Of a DNA stretch of 64,000 bases, positions 1-7,438 are shown one piece after another. Every line of letters begins with the position of its first letter. Position 1 is the stretch's first letter. This stretch comes from Ruminococcus sp. (GTDB lineage: Bacteria > Bacillota > Clostridia > Oscillospirales > Ruminococcaceae). Under the pieces are notes generated by a model that did no database searches, was not told where the DNA came from, and saw only the letters and a program-made list of their open reading frames with translations. Where the stretch lies: contig JAFRXL010000022.1 in assembly GCA_017441505.1 (NCBI GenBank), forward strand, positions 1 through 64,000, read 5' to 3'. A program made the translations under genes and the position numbers.

Positions 1-7
1 AAATAAA

Positions 8-174
8 AAATTCCGGAACATAGATGTGCAGGCTTGCTGCGGCACACAACACGCACCGCTTAATGCTGCTCGGTCTCCCGCCTGACATGGTTCACGGGGT
101 CTTGTTGCACAGGGCCCACACATCTATATTTCGGAATTTCCATTTGGTCTGTCCGGTTCGAGCAGTCTTGCTCT
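8..174 (-). ncRNA. ffs: Signal recognition particle RNA (short form)
   Basis: Read on the minus strand, this stretch holds the hallmark SRP domain IV: AACCATGTCAGG, a GGAG-type apical loop, then GAGCAGCATTAAGCGG. The 5' and 3' ends pair over a long helix (AAATTCCG near 132-139 with its complement at 8-15, and ATAGATGTG with CACATCTAT), as expected of SRP helix 5. The RNA scaffolds Ffh to target signal-peptide proteins to the membrane. A strong promoter lies just upstream, giving a predicted start near 174, and a T-rich run follows the closing helix. The predicted transcript of about 165 nt leaves little room for the full Alu domain of Bacillus-type SRP RNAs. Exact ends are inferred. Confidence 0.9.
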
Positions 175-180
175 TTTAAC

Positions 181-209
181 ATTATAACATATAGTGGTTG
201 GTTTGTCAA
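181..209 (-). promoter_or_regulatory. Consensus sigma-A promoter of the SRP RNA
   Basis: On the minus strand a perfect TTGACA (204-209) is separated by 17 bases from a perfect TATAAT (181-186). It points at the SRP RNA, as suits a highly transcribed housekeeping RNA. The AT-rich stretch from 210 to 280 shows nothing else I can name. Confidence 0.92.
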
Positions 210-279
210 GGATTTTTTAAATTATTATAATAATATTATTTAGCTGCCTGAATATTTTTCCAAAAATTTTTTAAAAATC

Positions 280-317
280 GTGTTCGCTTTTTGAAAACTG
301 ATACGAATGTTTATTAT
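280..317 (+). repeat. Dispersed 38-base intergenic repeat, copy 1
   Basis: This stretch matches 10883-10920 at about 30 of 38 positions without gaps. Both copies begin GTGTYCGCTTTT and end with the same 16 bases, TACGAATGTTTATTAT. It lies upstream of a lipoprotein gene and includes an upstream in-frame ATG (307), which argues against that ATG being the real start. A TTGA...TATTAT spacing inside it could act as a promoter, but this is weak. Confidence 0.5.
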
Positions 318-396
318 GAAAGCCACAGCAGCGGCATCCATAAAACAATTTTTAAATCAACATAGCCGTCAAACGGCAGAAACGGAGAGGTATATT

Positions 397-1161
397 ATGA
401 AAAAAACAATTACTATTTCTATCATCGCCTGTGCATCACTTTTACTTACAGGCTGCGGAAGCATTGTAAGCAGCTCAGACAATACATTACCAAGCAAATC
501 GGCTGCAACAGCTCTTGAGCACACAGCCGTTACAACAACTGCTGAAACACCCGTTGAAACAACTCAGGTCGTCACAGAACCTGTTGCAGCAGCTGACATT
601 ATCTCACCCGATGACGTTGTCAACGAGCATAAATTCGTTCTCTCTGACGGCTCCGGTGACACTGTTACCTATGCTGACCTTTATGAAAGCGGCTTAGCTA
701 ACGTTTCCGCAGAAGGCACTCCATTCTGCTTAGTGCCTCAGGGAGCAGCTGCCGGTTCAAGGTATTCTCAGCTCTTCATAAGCAACGACGGCGGCAACAC
801 ATGGGAGGAAAAGGACGTTTATCAGGAAAGAAACGGCATCGCCCTCAGCTTTGCAATAGAGGACGGATCACTTGTCACTTTCACATATCAGACTCCAAAC
901 TGCGAAGCTTACCCAGTAGCGTACTCCTACAGACTTTCCGGAGATAAGCTCATCCGCACAGAACAGAATGACGTTTTCAATGACGTGACTTTAGATGACG
1001 GCTCAGCTCTTGACCCGAACGGCAGCTATGATTTCTCAGCAGTCTATGAGGGCGGTTATCAGTTCCATTTTGTACTTGAAGATAAGAATACAGGGGCTAA
1101 AATGGATAAAACAGGTACACTCGATCCCGAAAATCTCTGCCTGACTTCACTCCATGACTAA
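397..1161 (+). CDS. Putative lipoprotein of unknown function
   Basis: Start chosen at 397, where GGAGAGG sits 6 bases upstream and the product begins with a classical lipoprotein signal (MKKTITIS..., lipobox LLTGC with Cys20). The longer frame from 307 would bury this signal. The mature 235-residue protein has a Ser/Thr/Glu-rich linker (about 22-75), then an apparently globular domain with no motif I recognise. It is probably exported and lipid-anchored to the outer face of the membrane. It stands alone, with the SRP RNA diverging on its left and a terminator on its right. Exported lipoprotein is a confident call; no function can be assigned. Confidence 0.75.
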   Translation: MKKTITISIIACASLLLTGCGSIVSSSDNTLPSKSAATALEHTAVTTTAETPVETTQVVTEPVAAADIISPDDVVNEHKFVLSDGSGDTVTYADLYESGLANVSAEGTPFCLVPQGAAAGSRYSQLFISNDGGNTWEEKDVYQERNGIALSFAIEDGSLVTFTYQTPNCEAYPVAYSYRLSGDKLIRTEQNDVFNDVTLDDGSALDPNGSYDFSAVYEGGYQFHFVLEDKNTGAKMDKTGTLDPENLCLTSLHD

Positions 1162-1187
1162 TTCAATATAAATATCACGCTAAAAAA

Positions 1188-1230
1188 CATCCCGAAACGA
1201 GTATTTCACGTTTCGGGATGTGCTTTTTAA
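1188..1230. terminator. Bidirectional intrinsic terminator
   Basis: A perfect 12-bp hairpin (CATCCCGAAACG at 1188-1199, CGTTTCGGGATG at 1209-1220) is followed by TGCTTTTT on the plus strand and preceded by AAAAAA, a T-run on the minus strand. It separates convergent genes ending at 1161 and 1227, so it likely stops transcription both ways. Confidence 0.9.
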
Positions 1231-2183
1231 TAAAATGTAGCCACCTCTTTTTCAGGCGGAGCTGACGGAGTAATATCGATAACGCTGAGTACAGGGCCTT
1301 TTCCCTTATAGAATTTGTGCTTCTGTACTTTTATTTTTGCCTTCATGATAAACCAGCCACGCTGCTGTATTTCGGCAGCTTTTTCCGATTCTACCACAAA
1401 CCAGCAGTACTGGATGTCCTCAACGCAGCAGGTCATTACGTTTCTTCCCATAGCAAAGGTATTTTTCGGGAACTTGGCATTATGAGCTGCCATACCTTTA
1501 AAAGTAATGGTCTTGCCGTCGTATTTAGCAGGTTCTTCCATAATATCACGGTAGAACAGAGCATAGTCCGCATCCTCTATGACTATCTCATCTGCTTCAA
1601 CGTCAAACGGGAGCGGGTCTTCAATGTCGTCATAAGCAACAGCACCGTCAGTATACTCGTAAGCTATCTCAGTGCGGCGGCTCACCCCACGTACTATCTT
1701 GTGGAATTCCTGAGGGTCGAAAGTACGCTCCATGCGGTTGAAGACCACAAGCTCGCACATATTCAGCTTGTCGACCACAAGACTTCTCATATTTGCGTTG
1801 TAATTGAGGAATGTGGAAGCGTCAGCAAAGAACATCACCTGATATATAGCCCAGCCCTCCGGCATAGCGTCGAATAGGTCGTTGAGCAGCCACATACCGT
1901 TATATTCAAGAACAACTCTTTCAGCTTTAGTCTCGCTAACAAGTCTTGCGAGATTAGCTTCATTGAGTTCTTCCTTATCCTCGATAACTCTTATTTCAAC
2001 ATTTTTGGAAGGATATTTTGAAACATCGTACTCCTCTACACCTTCCTCGCAGGTGAGAAGAAGTGTACGCTCGCCGTTATTGAAGCGTTTATCCTCCATA
2101 GTTTCCTGTATGAACTTTGTTTTTCCGGCTTCGAGGAATCCAAGGAACAGATATACCGGAACTTCATTCTGCATTTCAGGCAT
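1227..2183 (-). CDS. CobW/G3E-like GTPase with TIGR03943-like C-terminus
   Basis: The N-terminus carries a P-loop typical of the CobW/UreG/HypB (G3E) GTPases (GFLEAGKTK, residues 15-23), here with Glu where CobW proteins usually have Gly. The CxCC metal motif of ZNG1/CobW proteins is absent. The C-terminal ~110 residues (from about 205) resemble the TIGR03943 domain of YcgQ-type proteins, with a beta-rich pattern ending in a conserved-looking SVIDI...P segment. It follows the His-rich G3E GTPase by 19 bases, so the pair probably acts in metal (zinc or cobalt/nickel) delivery. GGAGGGAGAG supports the start at 2183. Family is fairly sure; metal and client are unknown. Confidence 0.75.
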   Translation of the reverse strand: MPEMQNEVPVYLFLGFLEAGKTKFIQETMEDKRFNNGERTLLLTCEEGVEEYDVSKYPSKNVEIRVIEDKEELNEANLARLVSETKAERVVLEYNGMWLLNDLFDAMPEGWAIYQVMFFADASTFLNYNANMRSLVVDKLNMCELVVFNRMERTFDPQEFHKIVRGVSRRTEIAYEYTDGAVAYDDIEDPLPFDVEADEIVIEDADYALFYRDIMEEPAKYDGKTITFKGMAAHNAKFPKNTFAMGRNVMTCCVEDIQYCWFVVESEKAAEIQQRGWFIMKAKIKVQKHKFYKGKGPVLSVIDITPSAPPEKEVATFY

Positions 2184-2202
2184 TTACAACTCTCCCTCCG
2201 GA

Positions 2203-3378
2203 TCACTTAGAAGCGTGGAATAACTCGGCAATAGCGTCCTCTTTTATCTTGGAGCCGATAACGCAGAGACGACCTATAGTGCCGGCACTGCCTGTACGCA
2301 CATCAGGTACTCCCGGAACATAGTCAAAGTGTATCCACTGACCGTCCTTGCCTGCAACTATACCCTTAGCTCTGAGTATCATGCCGTATTTCTCTTCATT
2401 TCCGAGTGCTTCAAGTGCATTTTTGATCTCCTCAGCAGTATATGCTTCCGGAGTTTCAACTCCCCAGCTGGTGAATACTTCATCAGCGTGGTGGTGATGA
2501 TCGTGATCGTGACAGCCGCAGGTACAGTCCGGACCGTGGTCGTGATGATGATGCTCATGTTCATCATGGTCATGATCGCAGTGATGATGCTCGTGCTCGT
2601 CATGGTCATGATCGCAGTGATGATGCTCGTGCTCATCGTGGTCATGGTCGCAGTGATGATGCTCGTGTTCATCGTGGTCATGGTCACAGTGATGATGCTC
2701 GTGCTCGTCGTGGTCATGGTCGTGGTGATGATGATGCTCGTGCTCAGCTTCTTCAAGAAGTGACTTCAGCTCGTCATCAAGAGTATTCTTCTGGGTCATA
2801 GCGTCAACTATCTGCTTGCCTGTGAGCTGATCCCACTCCGTTGTAACGATAGGAGCTGCCGGATTGAGCTCTTTAAGACGTGCTATAACATCATCTATCT
2901 TCTCAGCAGAAAGACCTGTTGTATGACTGAGTATGATGCAGCTTGCGTAAGTTATCTGGTTATTGAAGAATTCACCGAAATTCTTCTGGTACATCTTGCA
3001 CTTCTTAGCGTCAACAATAGTTGTGAAGCCGTCAAGCTCAACATCGTGTGCATTTATATTCTGTACTGCACGGATAACGTCGCTGAGCTTACCTACGCCG
3101 GATGGCTCGATAAGGATACGGTCCGGAGCGTAGTCAGCAAGCACCTTTTCAAGAGCTTTTCCGAAGTCTCCGACCAGTGAACAGCATATGCATCCGGAGT
3201 TCATTTCTGTTATTTCAACTCCTGCATCCTGAAGGAATCCGCCGTCTATTCCAATATCGCCGAATTCATTCTCGATAAGGACAAGCTTTTCGCCCTTATA
3301 TCCTTCAGCTATGAGTTTTTTGATAAGTGTAGTCTTTCCGGCACCAAGAAATCCGGAAAAAATAGTTATCTTAGTCAT
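2203..3378 (-). CDS. CobW/ZNG1-type metallochaperone GTPase, His-rich
   Basis: A 391-residue G3E GTPase. P-loop GFLGAGKTT is at residues 9-17, and the CxCC motif (GCICC, Cys63, 65, 66) that binds the transferred metal in ZNG1/CobW proteins is intact. A large insertion at about residues 211-296 is made of repeats of the unit HEHHHCDHDHDE followed by a CTCGC cluster, and a short CobW C-terminal domain follows. The insertion is a plausible metal store or buffer. Start set at 3378, since the 33 residues upstream do not look like coding sequence. An inverted repeat over its promoter suggests metal-responsive control. Such proteins typically deliver zinc, cobalt or nickel using GTP; the metal is not decidable here. 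Confidence 0.9.
   Translation of the reverse strand: MTKITIFSGFLGAGKTTLIKKLIAEGYKGEKLVLIENEFGDIGIDGGFLQDAGVEITEMNSGCICCSLVGDFGKALEKVLADYAPDRILIEPSGVGKLSDVIRAVQNINAHDVELDGFTTIVDAKKCKMYQKNFGEFFNNQITYASCIILSHTTGLSAEKIDDVIARLKELNPAAPIVTTEWDQLTGKQIVDAMTQKNTLDDELKSLLEEAEHEHHHHHDHDHDEHEHHHCDHDHDEHEHHHCDHDHDEHEHHHCDHDHDEHEHHHCDHDHDEHEHHHHDHGPDCTCGCHDHDHHHHADEVFTSWGVETPEAYTAEEIKNALEALGNEEKYGMILRAKGIVAGKDGQWIHFDYVPGVPDVRTGSAGTIGRLCVIGSKIKEDAIAELFHASK
2581..2724 (-). repeat. Tandem 36-bp repeat coding the His/Cys-rich segment
   Basis: Four head-to-tail 36-bp units lie at 2581-2616, 2617-2652, 2653-2688 and 2689-2724, flanked by diverged partial units on both sides (2542-2580 and 2725-2747). They differ mainly at third codon positions and encode the 12-residue HEHHHCDHDHDE unit; the last unit on the plus strand changes its Cys codon to His. 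Copy number could vary between strains by slippage. Confidence 0.92.
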
Positions 3379-3423
3379 ATATAACACTTCTTTCTTAATG
3401 ATGTGATTTTTTACGTAACTATT

Positions 3424-3453
3424 ATTATACCACAGTACACTTACAAATGTAAA
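3424..3453 (-). promoter_or_regulatory. Promoter of the GTPase operon with overlapping inverted repeat
   Basis: On the minus strand, TTTACA (3448-3453) and TATAAT (3424-3429) are 18 bases apart. The imperfect palindrome TTACAAATGTAA (3441-3452, arms TTACA/TGTAA) overlaps the -35 box and could be an operator for a metal regulator. It does not match the usual Bacillus Zur box, so the regulator is unknown. Confidence 0.7.
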
Positions 3454-3567
3454 GTCCCATAACGACCATATACGCAAAGTTTTACCAAACTATCACATTT
3501 GTCAAGGTGTTATACACGCAAAAAACTGCCGGAACTCATTTTTATGCAAGTTATAGAATAAAAAATA

Positions 3568-3596
3568 TTGACTGTTCATCTAATAAATGATATAAT
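3568..3596 (+). promoter_or_regulatory. Sigma-A promoter of the 3653 lipoprotein gene
   Basis: TTGACT (3568-3573) and TATAAT (3591-3596) are separated by 17 bases, and the downstream gene starts about 55 bases on. The rest of 3454-3567 shows no gene. Confidence 0.88.
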
Positions 3597-3652
3597 TATT
3601 GTTGGAGTGTAAATATGATGCACTCCTATACATGATATACGGAGGAATAAAA

Positions 3653-4774
3653 ATGAAAAAACTTTTATCAACTTTACTCGCAATGACACTCGTAGCTTCG
3701 CTTGCTTCATGCGGCTCAACTAACGACAGCAGCTCTGAGAAGTCAAGCACATCTTCATCAGCATCTTCCGATAACGGCGATGACAGCGGAGAAGAAACAG
3801 AAGAAACTTCTCTTGGTGCGGAAGAATCAGCAAAGGCTTTCGGGAAGATAGCAGGAACATACTATGTAAACGGCTATGCTACAGAAGGCAAAAAGCCCGA
3901 GAAATTCGAGGATATGAAAGAATACGAGGATAAGGTCAACGAAGAGGGCATAACTATATCCGAGGACGGCATTCTCCGCATCGAGGGCGAAGAGTACCAG
4001 CTTTTAGCTCAGAAAATAGAAGAAAATCCAGACGATGAAACTAAAGGCGATAAACTGATATTCAGCGTTAAAGGCTGCGGTTTCTCGATTGAAAACTATG
4101 AAAAGAAAAAAACTGCCGCTGCAAAAGACTACGACGGCTACGCTGTATTGGAATACACCGAACGTCCTTCCTATGTTGACGATGAAGGTGTAAATGTCAT
4201 AGGATATAACTCATTGTCATTACATTATAGTCCCAAGGGCAAAACATCTGCACCGATCTCAATAAGTCTTGACAGCGATCAGCCTGAGAAGAACTATAAA
4301 GACCCTCTTACTGATGAGAGCAAAGAGGAATTCATTAAAAGGATCGCCGGAAGCTATACTTTAAATTACGGAATGCAGAACAGCTCAAACCATACTATCG
4401 AAAGATATGCCGACCCTTCAAGCGATGAAGTAAAGAAGATATTCGAGGACGATCCGGTGACTATCTCCGAAGACGGTGTTCTCCACTTTGACGGCAAGGA
4501 CTATCAGCTCGAACCTCAGGAATTCGATCCTGAAGAGGGTGAGGGATTTTTAAGCGTTGAGGGCAGCGGATTCTCTTTAAAGGAATACAAGAAAGGCATC
4601 GGTCTGGATGTTGCTGAAAAGGGCTATTCCGGAGCTGCTCTTGTAACTTACAGTGAATCGTCATTTACATTTAATGACCAGAAAACTGTAGTTCCGGACA
4701 TAACTGTGTATCTGACAAACGGTGAATCAGATTCAGCCTGCGTATCATTTAATTTCAGCGGCGAACAAAAATAA
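3653..4774 (+). CDS. Lipoprotein with two homologous domains, unknown function
   Basis: Start at 3653, eight bases after GGAGG. The first 20 residues form a lipoprotein signal (lipobox LASC, Cys20), followed by a Ser/Asp/Glu-rich linker to about residue 60. Two related domains follow. Each opens with (G/R)IAG(T/S)Y, contains an (T)ISEDG(I/V)L(R/H)(I/F)(E/D)G(E/K)(E/D)YQL block, then a G(C/S)GFS(I/L) and a GY(S/A)...Y(T/S)E block, showing an internal duplication. No enzyme motif is visible. It is probably an exported, membrane-anchored binding protein. It is transcribed from its own promoter and ridA follows 16 bases later. Confidence 0.78.
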   Translation: MKKLLSTLLAMTLVASLASCGSTNDSSSEKSSTSSSASSDNGDDSGEETEETSLGAEESAKAFGKIAGTYYVNGYATEGKKPEKFEDMKEYEDKVNEEGITISEDGILRIEGEEYQLLAQKIEENPDDETKGDKLIFSVKGCGFSIENYEKKKTAAAKDYDGYAVLEYTERPSYVDDEGVNVIGYNSLSLHYSPKGKTSAPISISLDSDQPEKNYKDPLTDESKEEFIKRIAGSYTLNYGMQNSSNHTIERYADPSSDEVKKIFEDDPVTISEDGVLHFDGKDYQLEPQEFDPEEGEGFLSVEGSGFSLKEYKKGIGLDVAEKGYSGAALVTYSESSFTFNDQKTVVPDITVYLTNGESDSACVSFNFSGEQK

Positions 4775-4790
4775 AAAGGAGGTATCCTTT

Positions 4791-5168
4791 ATGATAAAGA
4801 TACAAACAGAAAAAGCTCCGGCAGCTGTCGGACCGTATTCACAGGCTATAGTTTCAAACGGCATGGTCTATACAAGCGGACAGATAGCTATCGACCCTGC
4901 TACTAACACCATTGAGGCTAAGACAATAGAGGAACAGACTGAACAGGTAATGAAAAATCTCGGTCATGTGCTCATGACTGCCGGTTCTTCATTTGAAAAA
5001 GCTGTAAAAACTACCTGCTTCCTCGCAGATATGAACGACTTCGCAGCATTCAATGAGGTATATGGCAAGTACTTCACATCACTTCCGGCAAGAAGCTGCG
5101 TAGCAGTAAAGACACTTCCGAAAAATGCACTCGTAGAAGTCGAAGTTATTGCAGAAAGCTCTATCTGA
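4791..5168 (+). CDS. ridA: RidA family reactive enamine/imine deaminase
   Basis: This 125-residue protein has the full RidA/YjgF/YER057c signature: APAAVGPYSQA near the N-terminus, YTSGQIA at about residues 24-30, and a C-terminal PARSCVAVKTLPK...VEVE block that holds the substrate-binding Arg. RidA trimers hydrolyse 2-aminoacrylate and related imines released by PLP enzymes such as serine/threonine dehydratase. The ribosome site AAAGGAGG lies just ahead of the ATG at 4791. It sits between a lipoprotein gene and nadA, all on the plus strand. Confidence 0.95.
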   Translation: MIKIQTEKAPAAVGPYSQAIVSNGMVYTSGQIAIDPATNTIEAKTIEEQTEQVMKNLGHVLMTAGSSFEKAVKTTCFLADMNDFAAFNEVYGKYFTSLPARSCVAVKTLPKNALVEVEVIAESSI

Positions 5169-5186
5169 GCATATAAAATGAAACCT

Positions 5187-5213
5187 TGCAGGGGCGGAGC
5201 TTCCTCCCCTGCA
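5187..5213 (+). other. Stem-loop between ridA and nadA
   Basis: An 8-bp GC-rich stem (TGCAGGGG at 5187-5194, CCCCTGCA at 5206-5213) lies in the 69-base gap, with no T-run after it. It may be a weak terminator or an mRNA-processing/stability structure between the two genes. Confidence 0.5.
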
Positions 5214-5237
5214 TATTCCATATAAAGGAGCAAATTT

Positions 5238-6170
5238 ATGAATGTACGTGAATTGCAGGACGCTGTCCTGAAACTGAAAAAAGAAACAAATACTGCCATT
5301 CTCGCTCACAGCTATCAGGCAAGAGAGATAGTCGAGATCGCTGATTTTACCGGCGACAGCTATAAACTCAGCGTTGATGCTACAAAGACTGATGCTGACA
5401 ATATCCTTTTCTGCGGAGTTCACTTCATGGCAGAAACAGCTAAGATGCTCTCCCCTCAGAAAAGAGTTTACCTTGCAAACAAGAACGCAGGATGTCCTAT
5501 GGCTGAGCAAATGGACGCTGAAATGATCTCTGCTCTCCGTGAAGCTGAACCGGACAGAACTGTAGTCGCTTACATAAATACTACTGCTTCATTGAAGACA
5601 GTCTGCGATGTCTGTGTTACTTCTTCAAGTGCATTGAAGATAGTAAAGGCTCTTGACGCTGAAAAGATACTCTTTATCCCGGACTGCAACCTCGGCGACT
5701 TTGTTAAGAGAAACTGTCCTGATAAGGACATAAAGCTACTTCAGGGCGGATGTCCTACTCACGCAAAGGTGACTGTTGCTGAAGTTGAAAAGATAAAGGC
5801 TGAACATCCGGACGCTCTTTTCCTTGTTCACCCTGAATGTCAGCCAAAGGTAGTTGCTCTTGCTGACTATGTCGGCTCTACATCCGGCATTATGGACTAT
5901 GCAAGAAGATCAGATGCAAGTGAGTTCATAATCGGCACTGAAACTTCCATTTCAGAGCATTTGCAGTATGAATGTCCTGATAAGAAGTTCTATCCGGTAA
6001 CTAAGGACATTATGTGCCACAATATGAAGATAACAACTCTTCCGGACGTTTATGCATCTCTCCTCGGTATCGCCGGCAAGGGCGGAGATGCCTTCGAGAT
6101 ACTCATGGATGATGAACTTATCGTAAAGGCAAGAAAATGCATCGATGAAATGATAAGACTGGGCGGCTGA
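5238..6170 (+). CDS. nadA: Quinolinate synthase NadA
   Basis: NadA condenses iminoaspartate with dihydroxyacetone phosphate to quinolinate in NAD synthesis, using a 4Fe-4S cluster. The 310-residue length fits the family. The three cluster cysteines are visible as NAGCPM (Cys86), GGCPTH (Cys172) and DIMCHNM (Cys260), spaced as in the characterised three-Cys enzymes. The early AHSYQ and GDSYKLS blocks are also typical. AAAGGAGC precedes the ATG. The next gene begins one base after its stop. No nadB or nadC lies in the window, which is unusual because they are often adjacent. Confidence 0.97.
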   Translation: MNVRELQDAVLKLKKETNTAILAHSYQAREIVEIADFTGDSYKLSVDATKTDADNILFCGVHFMAETAKMLSPQKRVYLANKNAGCPMAEQMDAEMISALREAEPDRTVVAYINTTASLKTVCDVCVTSSSALKIVKALDAEKILFIPDCNLGDFVKRNCPDKDIKLLQGGCPTHAKVTVAEVEKIKAEHPDALFLVHPECQPKVVALADYVGSTSGIMDYARRSDASEFIIGTETSISEHLQYECPDKKFYPVTKDIMCHNMKITTLPDVYASLLGIAGKGGDAFEILMDDELIVKARKCIDEMIRLGG

Positions 6171-6171
6171 T

Positions 6172-7221
6172 ATGACTGAGATCGTTGAAAAACTCTACAG
6201 TACCGGCGACCTCTCCGACAGCGAGCTTGAACAGCTCATACTCACTGACGACGAGGAAGCTGCCGAACTTCTGAAAAAATATGCGGACGAAACACGCCGC
6301 AGGTACTACGGTGATAAAGTCTTTCTGCGTGGACTTATCGAAATATCCTCCTACTGCAAAAATGACTGCACTTACTGCGGTATCCGCAGAAGCAACAAGG
6401 ACGCTGACCGATACCGTCTGAGCCGTGAGGAGATATTCGCCTGCTGTGAAAACGGCTACGAGCTTGGTTTCAGGACTTTCGTGATGCAGGGCGGTGAGGA
6501 CTCTTACTTCACGGACGATGTAATGGTCTCCATAATATCAGAGATGCGTGGGAAATACCCGGATTGTGCGATAACTCTGTCTCTCGGCGAGCGTTCCCGT
6601 GAGAGCTATAAAAAAATGAAAGATGCCGGTGCTGACCGCTATCTGCTCAGACACGAGGCTGCCTCTGAGGAACTTTATTCAAAGCTCCACCCAAAGGAAA
6701 TGAGCCTGCAAAACCGCAAAGAGTGCCTTTTTACACTGCGTGAACTCGGCTATCAGGTCGGGGCAGGATTCATGGTCGGAGCTCCCTTTCAGACCGTAAA
6801 AGACCTCATCTGTGACCTCCGCTTCCTACAGGAGCTTCGTCCGCAAATGATAGGAATTGGTCCATTTGTGCCGCATCATAATACTCCTTTTGCTGACGAA
6901 AAAGGCGGTACTCTTGAACTCACGCTCAGACTGCTGGGAATACTAAGACTTCTGTTCCCTAAGGTTCTTCTTCCGGCTACTACAGCTCTCGGAACTATAT
7001 CGCCTATCGGCAGAGAGCTTGGACTGAAAACCGGCTGCAACGTAGTAATGCCGAACCTTTCTCCGGTCAAGGTGAGAAAAAAATACGACCTTTATGATAA
7101 TAAGATCTGCACCGGCGAGGAAGCCGCTGAGTGCCGTGGATGCCTGCAAAGACGCATCGAATCCGCAGGATATACCGTCGCAAATGAGCGTGGCGACCAG
7201 ATAGATTTCAAAATAAAATAA
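6172..7221 (+). CDS. hydE: [FeFe]-hydrogenase maturation radical SAM protein HydE
   Basis: A 349-residue radical SAM enzyme. The SAM-cluster motif CKNDCTYC (Cys62, 66, 69; CxxxCxxC) follows EISSY. The LRHEAA and VGAPFQT blocks and the late NLSPVKVRKKYDLYDNK segment match HydE rather than the related BioB or PylB. HydE takes part in building the organic/CO/CN part of the [FeFe]-hydrogenase H-cluster. Start at 6172 lies one base past the nadA stop, so the two are co-transcribed and probably coupled. HydF, HydG and hydrogenase genes are not in the window. BioB-like alternatives are less likely given the motif set. Confidence 0.92.
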   Translation: MTEIVEKLYSTGDLSDSELEQLILTDDEEAAELLKKYADETRRRYYGDKVFLRGLIEISSYCKNDCTYCGIRRSNKDADRYRLSREEIFACCENGYELGFRTFVMQGGEDSYFTDDVMVSIISEMRGKYPDCAITLSLGERSRESYKKMKDAGADRYLLRHEAASEELYSKLHPKEMSLQNRKECLFTLRELGYQVGAGFMVGAPFQTVKDLICDLRFLQELRPQMIGIGPFVPHHNTPFADEKGGTLELTLRLLGILRLLFPKVLLPATTALGTISPIGRELGLKTGCNVVMPNLSPVKVRKKYDLYDNKICTGEEAAECRGCLQRRIESAGYTVANERGDQIDFKIK

Positions 7222-7371
7222 CGACGAAGTCGGCATTAAGGGATTCCAAAGGGTCCCCGACCCTTTGGCGGATGGGTGTGCGAGGGAAGGCAGAGCCTTC
7301 CCTAAAAAGCAGTAAAACCAGCGAAGCGAAGTTTTACGGACGTTCCGCATCACTCCCCTCGGCTTGACCGA
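7222..7371. repeat. Multi-hairpin palindromic intergenic element
   Basis: The 217-base gap contains a string of hairpins: CGAC/GTCG (7222-7232), a 9-bp stem CCAAAGGGT/ACCCTTTGG (7246-7268), a 9-bp stem AGGGAAGGC/GCCTTCCCT (7283-7303), GTAAAAC/GTTTTAC (7312-7337) and TCGG/CCGA (7360-7371). The GC-rich, modular build resembles a dispersed REP- or MITE-like element. It contains no gene. It may also end transcription after hydE. Confidence 0.6.
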
Positions 7372-7438
7372 CATAAATTTTACCAATATATTATTGCCGA
7401 TTAACAATACCCACATTATTATACAGGAGAGTGACATA

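Noticed and set aside
141-165. GGTTCGA motif resembling a tRNA T-loop
   Set aside because: No cloverleaf can be drawn and the stretch lies in the 5' part of the SRP RNA transcript on the other strand.
307-396. Upstream in-frame start for the first lipoprotein
   Set aside because: It would bury the lipoprotein signal and falls within a dispersed repeat; the ribosome site supports 397.
2542-2747. Regularly spaced 36-bp repeats resembling a CRISPR array
   Set aside because: Units are contiguous without spacers and keep one reading frame coding His/Cys repeats in a GTPase.
2329-2763. Val/Met-rich plus-strand frame opposite the GTPase
   Set aside because: It is an antisense shadow of the His-rich tandem repeats; low-complexity composition explains the open frame.
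3424-3453. Zur box at the GTPase promoter
   Set aside because: A short palindrome is present, but it does not match the known Bacillus Zur consensus; kept only as an unnamed operator candidate.
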